Shown: one piece after another, positions 1-6,794 of the stretch
Numbering within the stretch: the stretch's first letter is position 1
How the letters are laid out: each line of letters starts with the position of its first letter
NCBI GenBank assembly: GCA_964644705.1
Contig: CAZXYF010000147.1
Coordinates: 1 to 7,796, forward strand
Source of the DNA: CAZXYF01 sp964644705
GTDB lineage: Bacteria > Planctomycetota > Brocadiia > SM23-32
Direction of reading: 5' to 3'
Length of the DNA: 7,796 nt
Program-made: the position numbers and the translations under genes
The notes under the pieces: generated by a model
What the model was told of the DNA's origin: nothing
Seen by the model: only the letters and a program-made list of their open reading frames with translations
Database searches by the model: none

Positions 1-120
1 CCTGGGCGGTAACGGCAGCCAGGAGGTGGAGACGGGTGATGACGCCTATACCGACGATGATATCGTGTTTTACGATGAAAATAGCAATAGCTCCTGGGAT
101 TACGGTGAGGATATCTGGAT
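1..120 (+). repeat. Near-identical copy of 2281-2400
   Basis: Bases 1-55 are identical to 2281-2335. The match continues to base 120 with seven substitutions (56, 61, 77, 89, 102, 106, 119), then fades. The repeat encodes the LGGNGSQEVETGDDAYTD segment plus an EF-hand-type loop. The window edge cuts it, so the repeat may extend further left. Confidence 0.95.
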
Positions 121-199
121 CGATCATAATTTGAACGATATCTATGATGAGTCAAGTGAATCGGTCCATTTGAGTCCGGGGGGCGACGTGAATGAGGTG
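2..199 (+). repeat. Loop cluster 1: one EF-hand-type unit
   Basis: One loop unit: LGGNG lead, IVFYD strand, then the 12-position loop DENSNSSWDYGE at 74-109 and an IW-x-D tail. Ligand positions 1, 3, 5, 9 and 12 (D, N, N, D, E) are intact, but the usual Gly at position 6 is Ser. It ends in a degenerate LSPGGDVNEV stretch that looks like the start of another unit. Confidence 0.8.
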
Positions 200-3100
200 A
201 CGAATCGGCCGTTCCGGTTGCCGGCGAGGGCGATAGCGGCCGATTTCAACAATGATGACCACAACCTTATTGATCTGGTGGTGGCCGATAAATACGATCT
301 GGCGGCGCTGCGGGACGGGAATCCGTTCCTCACTACTACCCCGAAAGATCTGGATCCGTATGATAGTGAGATCCCGCTGGTCGGGGAAACGTTTGGGTTT
401 GATACCCGTTACTCAGTCGTGCCGTTTGATCCGGCAACCAACAACAGCTATTTTAGCTCGTTTTATGGTGCGCAGGCCTATGATGACGATTATGACCCCG
501 GTAATTTGCCGCAGTATGACGGGGAAAGTTCGTTGCTGGAACAGGAGATATTTTTCAACCAGCGCCCCTCCATCTGGGAGGTGTCCACAACCCGCGAACA
601 TCTGGATTCCCCCGGCGATATCGTAACGGTTACGGCACGTGGCGCAGTCGATGCGGATGGAAGCGTCTCGGGGGTGCAGTTTTACCGCGATGACGGAGAT
701 GGGACGTTTGAACCGGAGGCGGACGATCCATTGCTGGCGATCGACACCAACGCCAGTGATGGCTGGACCTGGAGTGGTCAGGTGAAAGGGACCACTCGAT
801 TCTGGGCCAGAGCGGTTGATAACGAGGGGCATACGAGTTACCCGGTGGGCACGTATATCAACGAACAACCGTATGATGACGGTCTCTATACCGAGGGTGA
901 ATACGATGCCGACGGACCTTCTGACCTATCCAACGACAAGGTCGTTGTGGATGCGGGCGGTGATTTGGCTGATGAGGACAGCGCCACGCGCGACCCGAAC
1001 CTTCTGTTCCGCGACCTGAACAGCAACGGGGTCTGGGACGATGGAGAACACGTGTGGTATGATCTGGGCAACAAGTCCTACGATGCGTCGGAAAATCCGT
1101 ATCTCTACACGGGTGGAGATGGTCAGCAGGTGAACGATGGTGATCCGGGAACGCTCAGTGACGACCTGGTTTTCTATGACGATAATGGGGACGGAAAATG
1201 GAATCCGGGCGAGGACTTCTGGGTGGATGACGGAGATGTTTCGGACGCGTATGATGATGCCACCGAAAGCGATCATCTGTTTCTTGGCGGTGACGGCGTG
1301 CAGGATGTGTCGGACGGTGATTCCGCCACCGCTACCGATGAAATAGTGTTTTCTGATGAAAGCAACCTGGGCTCCTGGGATCCCGGCGAGGATATCTGGG
1401 CGGACCTGCCGGATCGGACATATATGGATGGTCGAGATGTGCAGGTGAAGGGGTCGAACTGGAGCGATATCGAAGGGGATGCGGGGCTTGTGGGGAATAT
1501 CGTCTTTGAAAATCTGGATAGTAACGGGACGTGGGATGCCGGTGAACCGGTCTGGGCCGAAGGAGTGTATGAGCATGAAGAGATTGATCTGACGCTCCGT
1601 AACGTGCGGTCGGGTGAACACAGTGGCCCTGGTGTTGGCCTGGAAAGTGTGCATTTCTATCGGGACAAAAACTTCAATCGAGAGTTTGATCCCCACCAGG
1701 ATCAGTGGCTGGGGCGGGGGACCGAGGACGGCGACGACTGGCACTACTCAATTGATAGTGTTTCCTGGAGTCCCGGAGCCCAGACCTTTTTCGCTGTTAC
1801 AAAAGATGAGCACGATGCATGGAGTGATGTTGCATCCTCCACGCTTCACGTGCGCAATCGTCCGCCGGAAATTACCGGTGTGTCCGACAATCCCGATCCC
1901 GTTGGAGCCGGCGATATCATCACCCTCACGGCCAGTGGCGTAAATGATCCTCACGGAAGTGTGGATCACGTGTCATTCTACATCGATGAGAATGGTGATG
2001 GGAAGGTGGATCCGGGTGTGGATACTCTGCTGGGGAGCGATTGGGACACGAGCGATGGGGCCACATTTTCCGGTACAGTCACCTGGGCACCGGACGCATA
2101 CCTGTATGCCGGCGGTGACGGGGTAGATGTGTCCGATGGCGACAAACCCCCCACCAGCCCTACCGATTCAATAGTGTTTTATGATGAGAATGAAAACGGC
2201 GGCTGGGACCACGGTGAGGATATCTGGGTGGATGATGGAACTACTCTGGGCAAGTATGATAGTGACGACCATGGTCTGTACCTGGGCGGTAACGGCAGCC
2301 AGGAGGTGGAGACGGGTGATGACGCCTATACCGACAATGACATCGTGTTTTACGATCAAAATAGCAATGGCTCCTGGGATTCCGGCGAGGATATCTGGGT
2401 CGATGAGAACGGCAACGATGAGTATGATGATCCGGCTGTGCCGTTCACGTATCTCGCGCGGGTGCAGGATAATGAGGGCGCCTATTCCTCGGTTGTTTCC
2501 ACCACCGGTTATGTGAGTGCCCGACCTGTAGTGGATCAATTCCAGAGTCAGCCGGACCCGGTTTCCCACGGTGATGAACTGACGCTGACGGCCACTCCGA
2601 ATGATCCGGATGGTTCGATACAGCAGGTGGAGTTCTACCGGGATACGAATGGTAATGACCTGTTTAACGCGGATACGGATTCGATTCTGGATCCGGATCA
2701 AATCACGACGAGCGGTGATCAGTGGCAATGGCAGGGGGCTGTTGCCTGGCCGGTCGGCGAACACACGTATTTTGCCCGGGCGCAGGATGATGATGGGGTC
2801 TGGAGCTATTCGAGTGGCTTGACTGGTCGAGTTACCAACGCAGCACCGGAGATTGGAGGCATCACTTTCAGTCCTCTCGGACAGGTGACTCAGGGCTATG
2901 AGCTGACCATTAGCGCGGAAAACGTCACTGATTCGAATGATGAACCGGTAGAAGTGGAATTTTACCGCGATGATGGGGATGGCAATTTCCAGGCCAGTGC
3001 GGATGACCTGTTGAAAAGCACGACCGTGGGACCCAGTAACTTTTCCGTCACCTTCTCCACGGAAAATGGTGAACCACGGACCGGAATGACGTGGGAAGAG

Positions 3101-6100
3101 GGGACGTATTTGTATCACGTCCGAGCCCGCGACACCTTCGGAGACTGGAGTACGGTGGAAAGTGCCGAACATGCGGTGAACGACCGTCCGAAGTGGACGG
3201 ATGTACAGGGTGATGGGGATCCTGGAATAGAAGCAGACCCCAATCTCCTGCGGTCGGGTGGACAGCTGACATTGACCATCCCGGCGGGGGAAATCAGCGA
3301 TCCCGATGGGCTCTCGGAAGTTGCCTTTTACAGAGATGATAACGCGAATGGCGAGTTTGACGCGGGACTGGATACGAAAATTCATAGCTCGAATGCTTCT
3401 TCGGGGCTCTGGGAATATACTTTTACGGCGAACAGCCAGGCGCATTACTATTTTGCCCGGGCTAAGGATACAGTGGGCGGATGGAGCTTCCCGACCCGCA
3501 CTGACCTTGTGAATCGGCGGCCCGATGTGGGGAGCCTTACGGCCACGCCGGATCCGGTAACGCTGGATGGAACGTTGACCCTGACCGTCGATTCCGCAAT
3601 TGACGTTGACGGTACGGTCAATAAGGTGGAATTTTATCAGGATATGGATGGCGATGATGAACTGGATTCTGATGATAAATTGATTGCCTTTGATACGACG
3701 GCGGTGGATTCCTACTACACGACGACCGCAATCCAAAATGAGGGCGTGACCAATACCTACTTTGCCCGTGCAGTGGATAATCTCGGCCATGCAACTGATG
3801 ATCTGGATATTTCCACCGTGGATGTGTACGTGAATCAGCGTCCACGAGTGCATTCAGTGAATGTCACGCCGAGCGGACCGGTGCTGCAGGGGAATACCGT
3901 GGATCTGACCGTGTCTTCAACAGCGCCGGATGCTGAAGATTTTGATGGAACTATCCAGGAGGTTGAGTTTTATCGCGATAATGGAGATGGAGAATTTGAA
4001 CCGGGCAGCGATCAACTCCTGGGCAGTGATTCAGACACGAGTGATGACGCATGGGACGTGAAGGCGGACACCTCCACATGGTCCTACGGCGAAAACACCT
4101 TTTTCGTGCGGGCAAAGGATGATCGCGGCGTATGGAGCGGGGAGAATTTTGGCACCGCCACGGTCGATATCAATTCACGCCCCGTAGTCAGTGGTGACCT
4201 GCAGCATGATCCGGATCCGGTGAGCGAGCTCCAGAATCTCACCCTGAGTGTCAGTGACATTACGGACGAATACGGCGATGTCGCTCTGGCCGAATTCTAT
4301 CGGGATGACGGAAGCGGCAGTCTGGAGACAGGTTCTGACACAAAGCTGGGGACGGATAATGACGGCAGTGACGGCTGGTCGTGGACCGGCCGGGTGACTT
4401 GGTCTGGAGGTGCGGACCACACCTACTTTATCCGGGCTCAGGACGATAATGGAGTGTGGACCAGTTCGCCCACTCAGGTTACCGGACATGTAAATGCGAG
4501 ACCGACGATTGACTCGGTTAGCTTCTCAGATGATCCGGTGCAGAAAGGTGATCAGTTCGATGTCACCGCCGACCAGGTCGCAGATGCCGATAGCAGTGTG
4601 AGTAGCGTGCAGTTTTATCGCACCGCCATGGAATTTGACAGCGGGACGGACACTGCTCTGACGTCCGCGCCCGGCGAGGGAACGTTGGGCGCCTATTCGA
4701 GTGATTTGCTGTTCGAGGATGTGAACCGGAATGGACTCTGGGACAGCGGTGAAGCGGTGTGGCATGACGGCGGCACCGAGGCGGGTGAGTACGATACTGG
4801 TGACTCGCAAATATACTTGGGCGGCAATAGCTCATGGGATGCCGTCCGTGGCACCGTGGGGTGGAGCGGGAACGTGGTGTATGAGGACAGCGATGACAGC
4901 GGCGGGTGGAACAGTGGAGAAGCAGTTTGGGCGGATACCGTACAATCAGTGGGTGATGGAACGGATCCGGGTGACTGGACTTACCAGAATATTGACACTG
5001 ATGGCTGGTTGACCGGTGAAATGTTGATGATAGCGCATGCCCGGGACGACGAGAATGCGCTGGGTGCCCCCGCGGCGAGCACGGTCAATATCAAGGGGAA
5101 ACCACGGATTAATGACCTGGTTTCTACACCCGAGGATGGGTTGGTTGTGGGTGAACAGTTCACCCTCGAAGCTGTGGGCGTGGGGGATCCCGATGGCGAC
5201 TCTGTTAATGAGGTGGAATTCTATCGGGATGACGATGGTGATGGCGCTCTGGATACTGGCGTTGATGAGTTCCTGGGACAAGACACAGACGGCTCGGATG
5301 GGGACGGCTGGAGTTACAGTGACAATGTGGGGGCGAGCGGAGACCTCACCTATTTTGCGCGAGCCAAGGATGCAAATGGCAACTGGAGTGATGCGGTGTC
5401 GCTGGATGTCTCGGCCAGCAATCGGCCGGTAATTACTGACGGTGCGCTGCAGAATACCCCCGACCCACTGGTGCGTGCGGAGACGATTACATTGTCCATC
5501 CTGGATTCTGAAGTGTCGGATCCGGACCCGGGAGATGACATTGCACGGGTGCGTTTCTTCCGGGATGATGACGGAGATGGGGAAGTGGATGGTTCAGACG
5601 AGTTGTTGGGAAGCGCCGATGATCCGGTTTCAACGGGATCAGGCGATGCCTGGCAGGTGAGTTATTCGGCCACTGGTGGATGGTCGCTGGGTAACGTGAC
5701 ATATCTGGCTCAGGCCCAGGACAGCAATGGTGTGTGGAGCGACCCGAACGACCCGGTTGATGCCAGCGGCACGGTGGAAAATAATACGCCAACCATAGCC
5801 AGCATTACCGGTTCACCTGATCCTTTTGTTCCGGGCGAGGCTATCACGTTGACCGCCGGCGGTGTGGCTGATGCCGATGGGTCGGTAGATGAGGTTGAAT
5901 TCTACCACGATATGGATGAAGACGGGGCGATTGATCCGGGAGAATCCCTGGGGACCGTTAGCGATGGCACAGGTGGCTGGACCCGGGATGTGAGTGCCAC
6001 CACCACAGCTGGATGGTCGGCCGGAATGCGTACCTTTTTAGCTCGCGCCAGGGATGATGATTCAGAGACTGGTCCAGTCACTGCTGGTGCGGTGCGTGCC

Positions 6101-6735
6101 AGCAATCAGCCAGAGATCGATAGTGCTGGGCTGGTCACCAGTCCTGAACCGCTGCCGAGGGCGGATGAGTTGACACTGAGTGTTTTTGATGAAGATATAA
6201 GCGATCCGGATGGCGACTCGATTGCTGAGGTCGAGTTTTACAGGGATAGCAATGGTAATGGAACATTTCAATCTGGAGATGATCAATTTCTGGGAAGCAC
6301 CAACAGTATTGTCACCACGGAATCCGGGGATGCGTGGCAGGTGAGTTATTCAGATACTGAGAGCTGGGCGGTTGGTTCTCACACGTATTTTGCCCGAGCT
6401 CAGGATGAGTACGGTATATGGGGCGATGGCACATCCCCTGCGGGTAGCGTTGTCAATAATCGACCCACCGTCGAAACGCTTAATCTCTCGCCGACCCATT
6501 ATTTGGAGGACGAGACCAACAGTACCCTGACTATGGAAGCGACGGGTGTGAGTGATGCTGACGGAACCGTTGACCGTGTGGAATTTTATCGGGATGAGAA
6601 TGGTAATGGCGTGATGGATTCCGGTGAATCCCTGGGAAGTGATGACACTCCCGGCGGCGGTTGGACTCAGACGGCGAATATGGGGGAATGGTCTTTCGGG
6701 GCTCACACCATCAGCGTGTATGCACAGGACAATCT
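2..6735 (+). CDS. Giant calcium-loop / Ig-like repeat surface protein, left part (partial, no true start)
   Basis: The frame is open from base 2 to the gap, giving 2,244 codons without a stop. The gene enters from the left: the residues before the GTG at 26 belong to a repeat that recurs in full at 2276-2434, so that GTG is internal. In order the product carries one EF-hand-type loop unit, an FG-GAP-like segment, and fifteen Ig-like domains interrupted by clusters of loop units. It is very rich in Asp, Gly and Ser, and I find no cysteine, signal peptide or membrane segment. Big_7-type Ig domains and DxDxDG loops are typical of secreted bacterial adhesins and matrix proteins; calcium binding is inferred from loop residues only. 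No catalytic domain is recognisable. The TGA at 6785-6787 is not a real end, because the protein continues after the gap in another register. The exact function cannot be named. Confidence 0.95.
200..556 (+). other. Non-Ig segment with one FG-GAP/VCBS-like motif
   Basis: This stretch of 119 residues begins with TNRP and ends where the next NQRP linker begins, so it fills a slot about the size of an Ig-like module. Its sequence is different. At 230-289 it reads AIAADFNNDDHNLIDLVVAD, which matches the core of FG-GAP/VCBS calcium-binding beta-propeller blades (DFNGDG-x-x-DLVVA). Only one such motif is visible, so it is not a full propeller. The rest is rich in Tyr, Phe, Asp and Pro, and I recognise nothing more in it. 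Confidence 0.55.
557..871 (+). repeat. Ig-like domain 1
   Basis: Starts at NQRP. Shows VTVTARGAVDADGSV, VQFYRD, a short Ca-type loop (DDGDGTFEPEADD), the Trp core DGWTWSG and the end strand RFWARAVDNEGHTSYP. The order of strands fits Big_7-type bacterial Ig domains. Domain limits here and below are set by the recurring N-x-R-P linker. Confidence 0.85.
872..1576 (+). repeat. Loop cluster 2: four EF-hand-type units
   Basis: Four loop units in tandem, with 12-position loops at 1013-1048 (DLNSNGVWDDGE), 1178-1213 (DDNGDGKWNPGE), 1355-1390 (DESNLGSWDPGE, position 5 lost to Leu) and 1511-1546 (NLDSNGTWDAGE). Each follows a [LI]VF-type strand and, except the diverged fourth, ends in a W-x-D tail; GGDG-x-x-V-x-DGD spacers join the middle units. 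The cluster follows the NEQP linker and ends where Ig-like domain 2 begins without its own first strand, so it may sit inside that domain's N-terminal part. Confidence 0.82.
1577..1855 (+). repeat. Ig-like domain 2 (lacks the usual first strand)
   Basis: Begins directly at EEIDLTLRNV. The NRP and PDPV opening of other domains is absent and loop cluster 2 lies in its place. It keeps VHFYRD, a degenerate loop (DKNFNREFDPHQD, central Gly replaced by Arg), a WSPG turn and the end strand TFFAVTKDEHDAWSD. Confidence 0.75.
2099..2440 (+). repeat. Loop cluster 3: two-unit cassette nested in Ig-like domain 3
   Basis: Two units of about 57 residues, with loops at 2183-2218 (DENENGGWDHGE) and 2354-2389 (DQNSNGSWDSGE). 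Both have full ligand positions, the IVFYD strand before and GEDIWVD after. Each starts with a GGDG or GGNG lead. The second unit is the partner of the left-edge repeat. The 114-codon insertion replaces the few residues that normally join W-x-x-G to H-T-Y-F in an Ig-like domain. Confidence 0.88.
2281..2400 (+). repeat. Internal copy of the left-edge repeat
   Basis: This is the interior partner of 1-120, with 113 of 120 bases identical and the first 55 all identical. The offset is 2,280 bases, or exactly 760 codons, so both copies are read in the same frame. It is the second loop unit of the cassette inserted in Ig-like domain 3. Confidence 0.95.
2516..2836 (+). repeat. Ig-like domain 4
   Basis: A regular domain: SARP, QPDPV, ELTLTA, NDPDGSI, VEFYRD, loop DTNGNDLFNADTD, WQWQG, VAWPVG and HTYFARAQDDDGVWS. 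It is close to the consensus of the whole array. Confidence 0.9.
2837..3178 (+). repeat. Ig-like domain 5
   Basis: Opens with NAAP instead of N-x-R-P. Has ELTISAENV, VEFYRD, the short loop DDGDGNFQASADD, a longer middle (FSTENGEPRTGMTW) and the end strand YLYHVRARDTFGDWS. Confidence 0.88.
3179..3511 (+). repeat. Ig-like domain 6
   Basis: Opens with NDRP and an extra acidic DGDPGIEAD stretch. Then QLTLTIPAGEISDPDG, VAFYRD, loop DDNANGEFDAGLD, LWEYTF and HYYFARAKDTVGGWS. The Trp core is weaker than in its neighbours. Confidence 0.88.
3512..3832 (+). repeat. Ig-like domain 7
   Basis: NRRPDVG, TPDPV, TLTLTV, IDVDGTV, VEFYQD, loop DMDGDDELDSDDK and TYFARAVDNLGHA. The core Trp residues are missing (YYTTTAIQNEG in that place). 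Confidence 0.88.
3833..4171 (+). repeat. Ig-like domain 8
   Basis: NQRPRVHS, VDLTVSS, an acidic insert (APDAEDFDGTI), VEFYRD, the short loop DNGDGEFEPGSD, LLGSDSDTSDD, WSYG and TFFVRAKDDRGVWSG. Confidence 0.9.
4172..4492 (+). repeat. Ig-like domain 9
   Basis: NSRPVVSG, DPDPV, LTLSVSDI, AEFYRD, a short loop with Ser in the centre (DDGSGSLETGSD), DGWSWTGRVTW and HTYFIRAQDDNGVW. Confidence 0.9.
4493..5092 (+). repeat. Ig-like domain 10, split by a loop cassette and lacking its own loop
   Basis: Opens normally (NARPTIDS, DDPV, VQFYR), but after FYR it reads TAMEFDSGTD in place of a DxDxDG loop. Soon after this come two loop units (about 4700-4942). The domain resumes around WTYQNIDTDGWLTGE and finishes with MLMIAHARDDENALG. 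At 200 residues it is almost twice the usual length, which fits a cassette inserted after the C-strand, a different point from that in domain 3. Confidence 0.78.
4700..4942 (+). repeat. Loop cluster 4: two-unit cassette nested in Ig-like domain 10
   Basis: Two loops, 4718-4753 (DVNRNGLWDSGE) and 4886-4921 (DSDDSGGWNSGE). Each follows a hydrophobic strand (LLFE, VVYE) and precedes AVW-x-D. The spacer includes IYLGGNSSWDAV, a variant of the LYLGGNG lead used in clusters 1 and 3. Confidence 0.85.
5093..5416 (+). repeat. Ig-like domain 11
   Basis: Opens with KGKP instead of N-x-R-P. FTLEAVGVGDPDGDSV, VEFYRD, an intact loop (DDDGDGALDTGVD), LGQDTDGSDGDGWSYS and LTYFARAKDANGNWSD. Confidence 0.88.
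5417..5779 (+). repeat. Ig-like domain 12 (first member of a two-domain repeat)
   Basis: SNRPVITDG, TPDPLVRAETITLSI, VSDPDPGDD, VRFFRD, loop DDDGDGEVDGSDE, LLGS, a longer middle with SGDAWQVSYS, and VTYLAQAQDSNGVWSD. It resembles domain 14 more than domain 13. Confidence 0.88.
5780..6100 (+). repeat. Ig-like domain 13 (second member of a two-domain repeat)
   Basis: NNTPTIAS, SPDPF, AITLTAGGVADADGSV, VEFYHD, loop DMDEDGAIDPGE, then directly SLGTV, GGWT, WSAG and TFLARARDDD. Its loop ends in Glu at position 12, as a true EF-hand loop does; domain 15 shares this. Confidence 0.88.
6101..6454 (+). repeat. Ig-like domain 14 (repeat of domain 12)
   Basis: SNQPEIDS, SPEPLPRADELTLSV, ISDPDGDSI, VEFYRD, loop DSNGNGTFQSGDD, FLGS, SGDAWQVSYS and HTYFARAQDEYGIWGD. 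Shares with domain 12 the long middle and a 23-base stretch with 22 matches (5645-5667 against 6329-6351). Confidence 0.9.
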
Positions 6736-6794
6736 NNNNNNNNNNNNNNNNNNNNNNNCCATCGACCTCATCCGAAGTGACCGTTGATTTTGGA
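6455..6794 (+). repeat. Ig-like domain 15 (repeat of domain 13; contains the gap)
   Basis: NNRPTVET, TLTMEATGVSDADGTV, VEFYRD, loop DENGNGVMDSGE, SLGSDD, GGWT, WSFG and HTISVYAQDN, then the Ns, then SSEVTVDFG in the shifted register. The two sides together make one complete domain, which is the main proof that the gene continues across the gap. Confidence 0.85.
6736..6758. other. Assembly gap (23 Ns) inside the coding region
   Basis: Twenty-three Ns interrupt Ig-like domain 15 between its AQDNL and PSTSSEVTV segments. In complete domains the same interval (for example DNEGAYSS or DTFGDWST followed by the last strand) needs only a few residues, so the true gap is short. Keeping one frame requires a length of 3n+1 bases (22 or 25, for example), whereas 23 is 3n+2. 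The N count is therefore probably an estimate that creates a false frameshift and a false stop. Confidence 0.97.

Larger units (their letters stand above)
1856..2515 (+). repeat. Ig-like domain 3, split by a loop cassette
   Basis: The first part (1856-2098) runs from NRPPEITG through PDPV, IITLTASGV, VSFYID with the loop DENGDGKVDPGVD, to FSGTVTWAPDA. The last strand (FTYLARVQDNEGAYSS, then TTGYV) appears only at 2441-2515. The intervening 342 bases form loop cluster 3. Joined, the two parts make a normal-length domain, which supports insertion of the cassette at the turn before the last two strands. Confidence 0.85.
5417..6794 (+). repeat. Two-domain higher-order repeat: Ig 12-13 and Ig 14-15
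   Basis: Domains 12 and 14 share SGDAWQVSYS and a long middle. Domains 13 and 15 share DADG-x-VD-x-VEFY, a loop ending GESLG, and GGWT. The pair starts recur at an offset of 684 bases (5417 and 6101). This fits duplication of a two-domain block rather than of single domains. Confidence 0.8.

Noticed and set aside
26..28. GTG as the start codon of the gene
   Set aside because: The codons before it (LGGNGSQE) are the conserved lead of a loop unit that recurs intact at 2276-2305, so the frame is already coding from base 2. AGGAGG just upstream is a Gln-Glu coding sequence shared with the interior copy.
926..1744. Minus-strand open frame of 272 codons
   Set aside because: Same cause: it mirrors loop cluster 2 and has no recognisable domain or plausible start.
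2168..3853. Long open frame of 561 codons on the minus strand
   Set aside because: It lies antisense to the Ig array. The Asp-codon-rich sense strand gives few antisense stops, and its product is a low-complexity Ile/Arg/His-rich string without domains. The sense frame has clear repeated domains.
6785..6787. TGA as the natural end of the protein
   Set aside because: It is in frame only if the gap is exactly 23 bases (or 3n+2). The shifted frame completes Ig-like domain 15 and stays open for 346 codons.
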